64,000 nucleotides of DNA, taken from NCBI RefSeq assembly GCF_003569045.1, contig NZ_BFCB01000002.1, positions 806,001-870,000 of the forward strand, given 5' to 3'. The translations under genes were made by a program, and so were the position numbers. A model generated the notes under the pieces. The model saw only the letters and a program-made list of their open reading frames with translations. It was not told the origin of the DNA and did not search any database. Positions 27,353 through 36,438 of this stretch are shown here, in pieces (the first letter of the stretch is position 1; each line of letters begins with the position of its first letter). Source of the stretch: Aggregatilinea lenta (GTDB lineage: Bacteria; Chloroflexota; Anaerolineae; Aggregatilineales; Aggregatilineaceae).

Positions 27353-29041
27353 TTACCGCTCGTCAGTATCATCCTGCTGCTCGGCGCGGCGCTGGCGGAT
27401 CAGGTCGCGCAGGGTCATGGCGGGATCGGCCTCGCGCACGGTGCGCAGCGTGTCCAGGTCGATGCCGAGCGCCATCAGGTCCACGAGCTGCTCGGCGCTG
27501 ACGATGTCGGCAAAGTCCAGGTCGCGCAGCTCGCGGTGCAGGCGCTCCATCTGGCGCTCGAAATCGCGCCGTTCCGTGCGCCGCAGCCGGATCAGCTCCT
27601 CGACCGTGACGTCGGGGTTGCCCGCTTCGCGCACGTCCTCGACGTAGTGCTCGTCCACGTTGTAGGCCCACAACTCGATCAACTGCCGCAGCGGGAGCAC
27701 GTCGAAGCCGATACGCTTGACCTCATCCACGAACGCCGGGTCGAAGTCCTGGTGGTACATCATGGCGACATCTTTGGCCGACAGATCGGGGTACCCGCGC
27801 TCGGCCATACCCCGTGTGATGCGGAGCGCGTACTCCGCCGGGACGCCCTGCGCACCCAACTGCGTGATGTCGCGCAGGTCCAGGTCGGGCAGCGCCGCGC
27901 GCAGTTCGACGGCATAGTCCGGGTCCAGACCGTGCACGCCGTACTTCGTGATCTCGCGCGCGCTGATCGACGGGAATGCGGTGCGCAGCCCGGCGACCGT
28001 CTCCGGCTCGATGCCGTGAATGCCAAACTCGACCATTTCGCGCGCGGAGATCTCCGGCAGCAGCTCGCGCAGCGCGGTGACATACTCCAGCTCGATGCCG
28101 TGAATGCCGAATTCGACGATCTCCTTCACGTTCAGTTCAGGGAACGCCACGTGTAGCCCGGCGACGTACTCCGGCTCGATGTCGTGGATCCCGAACTTCA
28201 CGATGTCCTTCGTGGTGATGGTCGGGACGTGCTCGCGGATCGCCGCGACGTAGTCGGGATCGATCCCGTGAATGCTGAACTCGACGATTTCTTTGGGGCT
28301 GATCGACGGGAATGCGGCGTGCAGGGCCGTTATGTCGCCTGCATCGACGCCGTGGATGCCGAACTCGACGATCTCCTTGACCGTGGCGTCGGGGAAGCCT
28401 TCGCGCACTTCGGCAACGTACGCCGGGTCGATGCCGTGAACCGCAAACTCGCGGATATCCTTGGCGCGCGCTTCAGGGAAGTGCGCGTGGATTTCGCCCG
28501 CAAACTCCGCATCGACGCCGTGATTCGCCAGATCGATCAGGTCGCGCACGCGCAGGTCGGTCAGGCCCACCTCGCGCAGCCGGGTGATGAAGTCGGCGGT
28601 GATGCCGTGATTACGCAGGTCCGTCAGTTCGCGCGGGTTGAGGTGGTCGTAGCCGAACTCGCGCAGGGCGTCGACCAGGTCGCTGGTGAGGATATCCCAG
28701 CCCGGCCCGAACTCGCGGCGGCGTCCACGGCGGCTGCGCGGCGCGTCGTCATCCGGTCCGAAGGGGCCGCGCGGCGGGACGGGGGGCACGGGCGGAATCG
28801 CGCCCATCGGTCCGCGCGGCCCGTACGGAGGAAACGGCACATCGCGCGACCCGAGCGGTCGTCCAGGGTAGCGCGGTCTCCAACCGGGACCGCGATAGTC
28901 GTCCGCGTCGCCGCCGGATTCCGCCGCGCCCTGTTCGACCGGATCGGAAGCGGCGAGCGCCCGCAGCAGACGCTCCGCGCCTTCCGCATCGATTTTGCCT
29001 TCTTGCAGCATTTTCAAGATTTGAAGTCGTTCTTCTGCCAT
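27353..29041 (-). CDS. SHOCT-like N-terminus plus array of 28-residue helical repeats
   Basis: The 562-residue protein begins with MAEERLQILKMLQEGKIDAE, the short helical hairpin found at the start of many DUF4097/DUF2089-associated proteins. A Pro/Gly/Arg-rich linker (about 45-112) follows. Residues 177-400 are eight back-to-back repeats of exactly 28 residues, consensus (D/E)P-x-YV-x-LR-x-AFP-x-IS-x-KEIVEFGIHGI. Looser copies flank them (about 115-176 and 401-490), and a similar last unit lies near 510-550. The pattern resembles the LxxLRIHGVxPEYxxEL repeats seen after BlaR1-type peptidases, but here the array stands alone. There is no signal or membrane helix. It lies 132 bases downstream of the DUF2089 gene. 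It is likely a protein-binding solenoid; its function is unknown. Confidence 0.85.
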   Translation of the reverse strand: MAEERLQILKMLQEGKIDAEGAERLLRALAASDPVEQGAAESGGDADDYRGPGWRPRYPGRPLGSRDVPFPPYGPRGPMGAIPPVPPVPPRGPFGPDDDAPRSRRGRRREFGPGWDILTSDLVDALREFGYDHLNPRELTDLRNHGITADFITRLREVGLTDLRVRDLIDLANHGVDAEFAGEIHAHFPEARAKDIREFAVHGIDPAYVAEVREGFPDATVKEIVEFGIHGVDAGDITALHAAFPSISPKEIVEFSIHGIDPDYVAAIREHVPTITTKDIVKFGIHDIEPEYVAGLHVAFPELNVKEIVEFGIHGIELEYVTALRELLPEISAREMVEFGIHGIEPETVAGLRTAFPSISAREITKYGVHGLDPDYAVELRAALPDLDLRDITQLGAQGVPAEYALRITRGMAERGYPDLSAKDVAMMYHQDFDPAFVDEVKRIGFDVLPLRQLIELWAYNVDEHYVEDVREAGNPDVTVEELIRLRRTERRDFERQMERLHRELRDLDFADIVSAEQLVDLMALGIDLDTLRTVREADPAMTLRDLIRQRRAEQQDDTDER

Positions 29042-29135
29042 GTCACTCTCTCCTTGGGTGCCGCACGCGCGGCAGGTTGATAGAGGCGTGTGGTATAATG
29101 GCAGACAAGATGCTCAGATGATCGATCTGGCACAG

Positions 29136-29174
29136 AGACCTCCGAATCACGGCCAAGTGACTGTTCGGAGGTCT
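29136..29174 (-). other. Hairpin between the DUF2089 gene and the repeat-protein gene
   Basis: A perfect 11-bp stem, AGACCTCCGAA / TTCGGAGGTCT, with a 17-base loop begins on the last base of the DUF2089 stop codon. It has no T run, so it may stabilise the upstream message or cause partial termination. Confidence 0.5.
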
Positions 29175-29560
29175 TATCGTTTCGCCAGGGTCAGCAGCAT
29201 CTCCTCTGCCTGGTCAATCGAGATTTCCCCACGCTCCAACCGGTCCAGAATATCGCGCCGCCCGTTTTGGACGTCACTGACCGGCGAAGCAGGGCCGGAT
29301 TTGGTCTGAAACTCCTTCACCACCTCGTCGAGCTGCCCGCGAATGGTCCAGTACCCCAGCCCGGTTTCGCGCTCCATTTCCTTGACGTTGCCCCGGCACG
29401 CCACGAAGATCTCCAGAAAGCGCAGATTCTCGTCGGACAGGCCGCAAAAGGAGCAGCCGGAATACGCGCCCCGCACGACCGTGTCGCACGAGGTGCAGCT
29501 CAGCTCGGTGACGATCAACTCACCGCCGCACGATGGGCAGCGGTTTGGATAGCGCCGCAT
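29174..29560 (-). CDS. DUF2089 zinc-ribbon/HTH regulator-like protein
   Basis: The 128-residue protein has two Cys pairs at the N-terminus (CPSCGGEL and CTSCDTVV), a third pair (CSFCGL), a helix-turn-helix-like middle (FVACRGNVKEMERETGLGYWTIRGQLDEVV, about 52-83), and a C-terminal helical hairpin (ILDRLERGEISIDQAEEMLLTL) of the same kind as the start of the neighbouring repeat protein. The family is annotated as DUF2089; its architecture suggests a zinc-dependent DNA-binding regulator. The ATG follows a perfect GGAGGTGA. A promoter-like pair lies 20 bases upstream. Shared helical hairpins suggest that the two neighbours interact. Confidence 0.9.
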   Translation of the reverse strand: MRRYPNRCPSCGGELIVTELSCTSCDTVVRGAYSGCSFCGLSDENLRFLEIFVACRGNVKEMERETGLGYWTIRGQLDEVVKEFQTKSGPASPVSDVQNGRRDILDRLERGEISIDQAEEMLLTLAKR

Positions 29561-29579
29561 GACTCACCTCCTGGACCCT

Positions 29580-29629
29580 ACAATAAACCTGTTTTTGGCA
29601 TTCGTCAAGCATTTCACCAAAATTTTTGG
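29580..29629 (-). promoter_or_regulatory. Candidate promoter and palindrome of the DUF2089 gene
   Basis: On the minus strand TTGACG (29603-29608) and TATTGT (29580-29585) are separated by 17 bases. The palindrome CCAAAATTTTTGG (29617-29629) lies just upstream of the -35, where an activator or autoregulator could bind. Confidence 0.55.
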
Positions 29630-29758
29630 TTTTATACACAACAATTTTGAAGTTCCGAGTGCATCGATACGCGTAAACCGAATTATCCACGCCCCCAAAA
29701 GACCAAAAAAGGCGGGTTTCAAACCCGCCCCTACATGGCTGACGATTTTTGTTTGTCT

Positions 29759-29803
29759 CCCCTCTCCAGCCCTGACTGGAGAGACGGGACGAGGGTGAGG
29801 TCT
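29759..29803 (+). repeat. Dispersed intergenic repeat, family A (diverged)
   Basis: CCCCTCTCCAG / CTGGAGAG arms are followed by ACGGGACGAGGGTGAGGTC. A GGCGGGTTTCAAACCCGCCCCTAC half-hairpin of family B lies just before it (29712-29734). Confidence 0.7.
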
Positions 29804-29836
29804 CTACGATGCCCCCTACCCTTCGGCATCAACTCG

Positions 29837-30934
29837 CTAGCTCGCCAGCTTGAGCGAGTCGCAGTCGGCGGCCCCGCCGATACCGACCTCCAGATCGACC
29901 TTCGCGCCCACGTCGTACTGCGCCCAGTCGCTCTGGTCGTCGAACTCGCAGGTGTGCTCATCGCCGTCGCTGTCGCGCACAACTACGGCGTATGTCTCAT
30001 GTCGCGCGCGTTCGCGCTCCTTGCCGTACGTGCCGCCTGCCAGCGTGACCTCCGGCCAGTCGGGCGCAGGCTGCTTGCCGGTCCCGCTCGCAGTAATGCT
30101 GCGCCCATCCAACCAGCTATCGACCGTGAACGAGCAGCGGTCGTCGTACACCGGCTCATCACGGTAATCGATCACGGTCGTGCATTGACGCTCGAAGCTG
30201 CCGTCGCCCTTGTCCACGTCCTCACATTCCTCGTGCGATCCGTCTTCGACCCTGCGCGTGCCGTGCTCTTCGCGGTGGCAGCTCAGCGCATAGGCACCGT
30301 TCGGCACGTCGTCTTCCCAGGCCTCGCCGGGCACCTGCCGGTATTCCTGCAAGTTGACGACGCGCTCCCACGTCATCTGCTCGACTTCGCCCGTGACGGC
30401 CTTGCTGTAGGTCAGCGCGTAAATGATGCCCGCGCAGGCCAGGATCGCCACGCCGATGATCGCGGCCAGAATCACGCGGCCTTTGGTCGTGCTCAAAAAG
30501 CCGGGGCCGTCCTTCGTCACGCCGGCGCGCTTCATCTCCGCGTCGAACTGGTCCTTGACCACGTCCCGGCGTGTATCCGCCGCCGCAACCCCGGTGCCGA
30601 TGCCGCGCACGCCCTGCGTCTGCACCACCTGCCCCGCGGCCAGTTCCGCGCCGCACTCGATGCAAAACTTGCTCTCGGCGCTGTTGGGCTGGCTGCAAGC
30701 CGGGCAAATCACGTCCGCGCCGACGTACTTGTGGTCGTCCAGCGCGACCATATCCTCTTCCGACGGAAAATAGCGCCACGCCGGGTCCTGCGCCGCGCCG
30801 CAGTTCGGGCAGTGCCGGTGCGTCACGCCCAGCAGCTTCGCCGTTCCGCAGAAGCGGCAGTCCCACAGCATCTGGTAGGCCCCGGCTCCGCGCCGGGCGC
30901 CCGAAGACTCCCCCTCACTGTTCGCTTGCGACAT
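29837..30934 (-). CDS. Double zinc-ribbon membrane protein
   Basis: The 365-residue protein starts at ATG 30934 (AGAGGA upstream). Two zinc ribbons lie in the N-terminal cytoplasmic part: CRFCGTAKLLG...CPNCGAAQ (about 27-47) and CPACSQPN...CIECGAEL (about 78-100). One membrane helix (about 153-175, VILAAIIGVAILACAGIIYAL) separates them from an outer domain rich in Cys, Trp and charged residues (CHREEHGTRR, CEDVDKGDGSFERQC, DDRCSFTVDSWL). The ribbons resemble those of zinc-ribbon anchors used for protein-protein contacts. No enzyme motif is found in the outer domain. A role in sensing is plausible but unproven. Confidence 0.75.
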   Translation of the reverse strand: MSQANSEGESSGARRGAGAYQMLWDCRFCGTAKLLGVTHRHCPNCGAAQDPAWRYFPSEEDMVALDDHKYVGADVICPACSQPNSAESKFCIECGAELAAGQVVQTQGVRGIGTGVAAADTRRDVVKDQFDAEMKRAGVTKDGPGFLSTTKGRVILAAIIGVAILACAGIIYALTYSKAVTGEVEQMTWERVVNLQEYRQVPGEAWEDDVPNGAYALSCHREEHGTRRVEDGSHEECEDVDKGDGSFERQCTTVIDYRDEPVYDDRCSFTVDSWLDGRSITASGTGKQPAPDWPEVTLAGGTYGKERERARHETYAVVVRDSDGDEHTCEFDDQSDWAQYDVGAKVDLEVGIGGAADCDSLKLAS

Positions 30935-31210
30935 ATCCTGATCCTCTGTTTCACTGTGAATGATGACGATCCACCTGCCGCGCCGTGTGGCAGCCGCGCC
31001 GGTGCCCCTGTCCTCAGGCGCGCACTGCCATTGGCCGCAAGGATACACGCGCACTCCCCGCGCCGCAAGCGAGCAGCCCGCCTCACTTTAAGCTAACCAT
31101 TAACAGGCTGCACACTTGATTCTTTCCTGACACTGGCATCTATCCGGCCTTGCGTTTATCATCGGGTTAAAGATCTTTATCGACGCTCAGATCGCCGAGG
31201 AGTAGGCTGC

Positions 31211-32257
31211 GTGGCTAAAAAGTCGAAGAAACAAGACCGTCAAGAGTCGTCCGAACAACAAGAATGGGTTCGCCCCGCATTTATGCTCGGCATCGATTTG
31301 GGCGGCACCAAGATTCTGGCGGCGGTCGTCGATCATGAGGGTCGCGTCATTGGCAGCGCCAAGCGCAAGACGCATGCCGTGCGCGGTGTCGACGAGGTCA
31401 TCGACCGTATCGCCCGCACAGCACGCGACGCCGTCGCCGACGCGCACCTCGAAATGAGCCAGATCTGGGCGGTTGGCATCGGCGCGCCGGGCGTGGCCGA
31501 TTACAGCGCGGGCGTGATCGAGTTTGCGCCCAACCTGGACAACTGGGTCAACATCGCCCTGGGGCCGCGCCTGCAAACCCTGCTGGATCTGCCGGTGTTC
31601 GTCGAGAACGACGTCAACGCCGGGACGTACGGCGAGGCAGCGGTCGGCGTGGCGCGCGGCTATCGTTCCGTGGTGGGCGTGTTCCCCGGCACGGGCATCG
31701 GGGGCGGCATCATCATCGACGGACGACTGCTGCGCGGCGCGCACAATGCCGGGGCCGAGATCGGCCACATGGTCGTGATGATCGACGGGCCGCAGTGCGG
31801 CTGCGGCAGGCGCGGCTGTATCGAGGCGCTGGCAAGCCGCACCGCCATCGAGCGCGACATCATCGGGGAAATCCGCGCGGGCCGCAGCAGTGTGCTCAGC
31901 GACCGGGTCGATCTCGACGCGACGGGCCAGATCACCAGCGGCGTGCTCAAATCCGCGCTCGACCAAAAAGACAGCCTGGTGACCGATATCCTCGAACGCG
32001 CCGCGTATCACCTGGGCATCTTCACGGCCAGCGTGGTCAACGCCATCGACCCGGAATGCATCGTCTACGGCGGCGGCTTGATCGAGGCGTGCGGCGACCA
32101 CCTGCTGCCGATCATCAGCGACACCATGTACCGCTTCCTGATCCGCCCGGTGGAACCAGACAAACTGCCGGTGCTGCCTGCGGCGCTGGGCGATAACGCG
32201 GTGCTGTTGGGCGCGGCGATGCTGGCGCGCGCGAGCCTGAATGAGGCGGCACGCTAA
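31211..32257 (+). CDS. ROK-family sugar kinase (glucokinase-like)
   Basis: The 348-residue protein is a ROK-family kinase without a DNA-binding domain, so it most likely phosphorylates glucose or another hexose with ATP in the cytoplasm. It has the phosphate loop LGIDLGGTKILAAVVD (about 26-41), the sugar motif VENDVNAGTYGEA, GTGIGGGIIIDGRLLRGAHNAGAEIGH, and the zinc-binding CGCGRRGCIEALAS. A charged N-terminal tail of about 22 residues (KKSKKQDRQESSEQQEW) is extra. GTG 31211 has GAGGAG upstream. No operon partner is evident. Substrate (glucose, mannose, N-acetylglucosamine) cannot be fixed from sequence. Confidence 0.92.
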   Translation: MAKKSKKQDRQESSEQQEWVRPAFMLGIDLGGTKILAAVVDHEGRVIGSAKRKTHAVRGVDEVIDRIARTARDAVADAHLEMSQIWAVGIGAPGVADYSAGVIEFAPNLDNWVNIALGPRLQTLLDLPVFVENDVNAGTYGEAAVGVARGYRSVVGVFPGTGIGGGIIIDGRLLRGAHNAGAEIGHMVVMIDGPQCGCGRRGCIEALASRTAIERDIIGEIRAGRSSVLSDRVDLDATGQITSGVLKSALDQKDSLVTDILERAAYHLGIFTASVVNAIDPECIVYGGGLIEACGDHLLPIISDTMYRFLIRPVEPDKLPVLPAALGDNAVLLGAAMLARASLNEAAR

Positions 32258-32612
32258 AGTAATCTATCGAAAGCAATCGGCACTGAGGCGGTGTGCAGTT
32301 CACCTCACCCCTAAACTCCCGCCCCCTCCCTCCTTGCGGCGTCCACACTACAAAAAACATGTTTTGAAGCCCCTCCCTCTTCACGGGGGAGGGGTTTGGG
32401 GTGGGGGCGCTTTCTGCTCGTATCACGCTCAGTCTGTGCTTAACTTGCTGCCTATACGCAGGTTACAACCCTACCCCTACCAGACGTGCTGATTATTCGC
32501 TTGTATCCCCTCTCCAACTTGATTGGCGAGGGGCCGGGGGTGAGGTCTCTGCGCGAACCGCACAGCCTCTGGCTTCTGATGTTTCGTTAACCGTTACCGC
32601 CAATTGCTGCCT
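32258..32612. other. Intergenic region packed with repeats
   Basis: It holds a family A-like hairpin with the CCCCTCCCTC / GGGGGAGGGG stem at about 32370-32407 and a standard family A copy at 32507-32548. No gene or terminator with a T run is visible between the convergent ROK kinase and histidine kinase genes. Confidence 0.65.
32507..32548 (+). repeat. Dispersed intergenic repeat, family A
   Basis: CCCCTCTCCAACTTGATTGG followed by CGAGGGG and the tail GCCGGGGGTGAGGTCT; one arm base is changed relative to the copy at 1181. Confidence 0.85.
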
Positions 32613-35111
32613 TCACCCGCCGGGAGACTTGACGAGATCCGACAGATCGAGTCGCGTGATCTTGTTGACCGGGGAGGCTTGCTGCATGCGCTCGGCGATG
32701 GGCAGCGCCAGCGTGAACTCACTGCCGACGTCGAGTTGGCTGCGCACCGTGACCCAGCCGCCGTGCGTGCGCGCGATGGTCTGCACCAGGCTCAGGCCGA
32801 GGCCGGTGCCGGGAATGTTGCGCGTGCGCTCGTCGTGCACGCGGTAGAACTGGTCGAAGACGTACGGCAGGCTGTCTTCGGGGATGCCCACCCCGGTGTC
32901 CTTCACGCGCACCACGGCGAAATCGCCCTCGACCGTCAGCGTCACGTCCACCGTGCCCACGCGCGTATACTTGATCGCGTTGCTGACCAGATTGTCGACG
33001 GCCTGCCCAACCAGGATCGCGTGGCCCGTCAGCGGCCACGGCGGGACCTCAATCTCGTCGTAGCTCAGGTCCAGGCCCTGGCGCTCGGCTTTGGGCAGGT
33101 TGCGCAGCACCATGCGCTGCACCAGCGCGGGCAGTTGGTACGGCTGCGCGGTTTCGTGCCCCAGCGACTCCGCCATCTCCAAATCGGACACATCCTGAAT
33201 CAACTGCTCCATACGTTCCAGGCTGTTGACGATCATGCCCGTCAGCTGCTGGCGCTGCTCGGCGTCCAGGTCCGGCTCGTCGAGCAGGTCGATCGAGCCG
33301 CGCGCCAGCCCCAGCGGATTGCGCAAGTCGTGCGAGAGGATGTGGATCAAATCCGACTTCATGCGGTCCAGGCGGCGCAGCTGCGAAATGTCCTGCGCGA
33401 CGGCCACATAGCGCTCGATCTCGCCCGTGGGCGTGGTGATGTGCGCGATGTGCAGCATGAACTCGCCCACCGGGCCGAGGTCCAGCTCGATAATCGGCAC
33501 GTCGAGTGACGCGATCGCCTGATCGGGGGCCACCTCGCGCAGCAGGTCGGGCACCCGCCGCCCGTGAATCGACTCGTATTCCATGCCCAAGCGGCTGAGG
33601 ATACGGCGCGCCTCCGGGTTGAGCAGTTGGACGCGCCCTTCCTCGTCGCACACGATCACCCCGGCGGCGGTGTGATCCAGGATCGCGCGCAGCTGCTGGC
33701 GCTCCTGCCGGACCGTCTCGTGCAGCTGCGCCTTGCTAATGGCGATCGCGGCTTGCGGCGCCAGCAGCATCAGCGTTTCCTGCGCTTCGATGGCATCCTC
33801 TTCAGCCATGTTGAACGCCATCACCTGCAGCACGCCCAGCACCCGGTCGCGGTAGCTCAGCGGCACGCCGAACAGCGTCGCGCCCGGCGGCAGGACGCGC
33901 GCCACCTCAGGCACGGCGTTCTCCCACTGGGCGTAATCGCGCACGACCATCGGCTGGCGCGACAGCACGATCATGCCCGCCATACCCTGCCCCGGCGCAT
34001 ACCGGAAGCCCAGCGGCACGTAGGCCTGCCCGATCATGGCGCTGACGTTCAGGCTGCGGTCCGGCTGGACCAGCGCTACCGATCCGGCCTTCCCGCCCAC
34101 CAGCCGCACCGCCTCCGCGACGATGCGTGTCAGCACGCGGTCCACGGTCAGGTCCTCGGCGATCAGCCGCGCGACCTCGCCGACCGCCTTCTGGCGCTGC
34201 TCGGCGCGGTTGAGCCGGAAGGACAGTCGCAGGTTGCGCACGGCGGTCGCCACCTGGGCCGCGAATAAGCGTCCCAGTTGCAGGTGCCCACCATCGAAAC
34301 GGCCTGGCTCGTTCGAAAACAATCCGACGAAGCCTATCAACTGGTGATCGATGATCAGCGGCAGGCGCATGTAAGATCGCGCCGACATTGCCTCCGCCTC
34401 GCGCTTATGGGCATTATTCGGCGTATCCGCCGTGACCGCGCGCAGCAGGACCTCGTCGCCCAGGTAGAGCAGCCGCTGGTCGGCAGACAGGGACTGAAAC
34501 GTCGTCTGGCACGCGGCCAGATAATCGGGCGGGACGCCCAGGTGCAGCGCGTCGCTGACGTCGCCGTAGTCCGGGTTGGCCAACAGCACGGCGATGTTAT
34601 CCGCGTCCACCGCCACCCGCGCGACGTGGCGCAGGTCGGCCAGGATGTTCGATTCGTGAATGGAGCTGGGAACGTTGAGGGCGGTTTGCAGCAGCCCTTC
34701 CAGGTGGGCGAGGCGTTTTTCGAGCACGGCCAAACGCGCGTCAGGCGGCGCTTCGTCGGACGAAGCGGGCCGGGGGTCGGCTGGCTCCAGATGCGTCAGC
34801 CAGTCCAGCAGTGCGCCGGGCGGACCGTTGCGGGGCAGTACGGCGTCCGCGCGCAGGTCTTGGAGTGTCGCGCCATCGCTGAGGGCGACGATCGCCATCT
34901 CCGGAGCCTGCTCGCGCACGTGGTTCACCAGGGCCGCGCTGCCATCCCCGGACCATTCGCAATCTACGACCAGGCATGCCGCGACCGTCCCGTCCAGGAC
35001 GCGCGGGAGTAAGCTGCTGGCGCGGATGTTGATAATATCAAAGTGCTGCCACGCCACATCGAGCAGCGTGCAGTCCCCGCCAAGCCAGAGGATCGTGAGT
35101 GGCTCACGCAT
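32613..35111 (-). CDS. Soluble sensor histidine kinase (pseudo-receiver, GAF-GAF-PAS-HisKA-HATPase)
   Basis: The 832-residue protein has no membrane helix, so it should sense an intracellular cue. The order is a receiver-like N-terminus (about 1-110; LVVDCEWSGDG keeps an Asp, but the acidic pair and conserved Lys are missing), two GAF domains (about 145-300 and 315-475), a PAS domain (about 480-595: LDHTAAGVIVCDEEGRVQLLN), HisKA with the phosphorylated His in ILSHDLRNPLGLARGS, and HATPase_c with DNLVSNAIKYT, VKDTGVGIPEDSLPYVF and GTGLGLSLV. The ATG at 35111 is preferred to the adjacent TTG. The ribosome site is weak. No response regulator gene is adjacent, so it is an orphan kinase. Confidence 0.92.
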   Translation of the reverse strand: MREPLTILWLGGDCTLLDVAWQHFDIINIRASSLLPRVLDGTVAACLVVDCEWSGDGSAALVNHVREQAPEMAIVALSDGATLQDLRADAVLPRNGPPGALLDWLTHLEPADPRPASSDEAPPDARLAVLEKRLAHLEGLLQTALNVPSSIHESNILADLRHVARVAVDADNIAVLLANPDYGDVSDALHLGVPPDYLAACQTTFQSLSADQRLLYLGDEVLLRAVTADTPNNAHKREAEAMSARSYMRLPLIIDHQLIGFVGLFSNEPGRFDGGHLQLGRLFAAQVATAVRNLRLSFRLNRAEQRQKAVGEVARLIAEDLTVDRVLTRIVAEAVRLVGGKAGSVALVQPDRSLNVSAMIGQAYVPLGFRYAPGQGMAGMIVLSRQPMVVRDYAQWENAVPEVARVLPPGATLFGVPLSYRDRVLGVLQVMAFNMAEEDAIEAQETLMLLAPQAAIAISKAQLHETVRQERQQLRAILDHTAAGVIVCDEEGRVQLLNPEARRILSRLGMEYESIHGRRVPDLLREVAPDQAIASLDVPIIELDLGPVGEFMLHIAHITTPTGEIERYVAVAQDISQLRRLDRMKSDLIHILSHDLRNPLGLARGSIDLLDEPDLDAEQRQQLTGMIVNSLERMEQLIQDVSDLEMAESLGHETAQPYQLPALVQRMVLRNLPKAERQGLDLSYDEIEVPPWPLTGHAILVGQAVDNLVSNAIKYTRVGTVDVTLTVEGDFAVVRVKDTGVGIPEDSLPYVFDQFYRVHDERTRNIPGTGLGLSLVQTIARTHGGWVTVRSQLDVGSEFTLALPIAERMQQASPVNKITRLDLSDLVKSPGG

Positions 35112-35114
35112 CAA

Positions 35115-35570
35115 AGTGCTTACCGTTCTGTTCGGAAATCCACCTGCGCACCCTTCCCCCCGACACGAGCGAAAGCTGCGCAGTTAACTGTATCACCTGT
35201 TCGGCACCGCGCTGGTGATGCGCGTCCCCACAACGTACCTTACCTCACGCGGCGATAACTCTGCGTGGATAACCAGAGCGTGGAAATCGATACCAGGACT
35301 ATGGTCATGTCCCACAGCCTGATCATAACATATCCGCCGACTTGGAGAAATGGCCCTGCTCCGAGAAGCATAAAATCGTTGCAAGATTTAACAAAAGTTT
35401 CATAAGTTTTGATAGGTTTGACTGGCTCGATTGGTGCGAGCTGACCAAATTCGGCGATTTTATATGAAACAGGTAAACAATACCTCCCCGACCGTAGCTC
35501 CTGGGGTATAATTGGGTTGTACGTATCGTAAGTTGCGAACGCACATGTTCTCGTAAACCAGGAGCCTGTA
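35115..35570. other. Divergent intergenic region between histidine kinase and BI-1 genes
   Basis: About 455 bases, AT-rich at 35300-35480. A plus-strand GGGGTATAATTGG (TATAAT at 35507-35512) lies 60 bases before the BI-1 gene with no clear -35. No gene is supported. Confidence 0.5.
35507..35512 (+). promoter_or_regulatory. Candidate -10 element for the BI-1 gene
   Basis: A perfect TATAAT lies 59 bases before the ATG. The -35 region is GC-rich and does not match. Confidence 0.35.
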
Positions 35571-36287
35571 ATGGATATTTACCGTCCCCCTTCGCCGATC
35601 GCCGCGAGCACGCCGCGCGTTAATCTGCGCACCGTGATGCAGGAAGTCTACACGTGGATGACGCTGGGCCTCATGACGAGCGCCGCCGTCGCCGTCCTGT
35701 TTGCCGTGACCGGCCTGACCGCTGTCATCGCCCCGGCCTACATCGTCTTCCTGTTCGTCGAGCTGGGGCTGGTCTGGTACCTTGCCGCCCGCATCCAGCG
35801 CATACCCGCGCAGCGCGCGACGACCATGTTCCTGATCTACGCCGCGCTCAACGGCGCGACCCTGTCGGTCATCCTGTACTACTTCACCCTCGCCGACATC
35901 TCGATTGCGCTGTTTTCGACCGGCGCGATGTTCGCCGCGATGAGCATCATCGGCTACACGACCGACGTCGACCTGTCGCGGCTCGGCTCGCTGCTGATTA
36001 TGGCCCTGATCGGCTTGATCGTCGCCAGCATCGCCAACCTGTTCTTCGCCAGCAGCGCGCTGTACTGGCTGGTGAGCTACGCGGGCGTGATCATCTTCTC
36101 CGGCCTGACCGCCTACGACACGCAGCGCATTAAGAACCAGGCGCTGGCGATGGACCAGATGGATGCCAGCAGCGACACCGCGACGCTGACGCGCCGCGTC
36201 GGGATCCTGGGCGCACTGGTCCTGTATCTGGACTTCGTAAACCTGTTCCTGTTCATGCTCCGTATTGTGGGCGGACGCCGCAGCTAG
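35571..36287 (+). CDS. Bax inhibitor-1 (BI-1/YccA) family membrane protein
   Basis: The 238-residue protein has seven hydrophobic segments. Family hallmarks are FLRTV-type N-terminus (NLRTVMQEVYTWMTLGLMTSAAV), YAALNGATLSVI, SIIGYTTDVDLSRLG and the C-terminal AYDTQRIKNQA with its Asp residues, which bind a proton or calcium in studied members. BI-1 proteins are pH-sensitive calcium leak channels in studied cases; the role in bacteria is unclear. AGGAG is upstream of the ATG. The next gene (methyltransferase) follows 150 bases later on the same strand. Confidence 0.93.
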   Translation: MDIYRPPSPIAASTPRVNLRTVMQEVYTWMTLGLMTSAAVAVLFAVTGLTAVIAPAYIVFLFVELGLVWYLAARIQRIPAQRATTMFLIYAALNGATLSVILYYFTLADISIALFSTGAMFAAMSIIGYTTDVDLSRLGSLLIMALIGLIVASIANLFFASSALYWLVSYAGVIIFSGLTAYDTQRIKNQALAMDQMDASSDTATLTRRVGILGALVLYLDFVNLFLFMLRIVGGRRS

Positions 36288-36438
36288 ACCCGTCGCACGA
36301 TCGCGGATTCTCTCAGGGCGTGCCACGCGGCGCGCCCTGTTTGATTCAGGTTATCCATTTCGCTTGGTGCATCGCCCGGCTGCGACCTTTCCGGCGCAGC
36401 GCCTTCGACCTGTTCTACCCAGCCCAGGAGCACGCCCC

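Noticed and set aside
29094-29099. Plus-strand TATAAT between the DUF2089 and repeat-protein genes
   Set aside because: There is no plus-strand gene downstream and no -35 hexamer; it is likely fortuitous.
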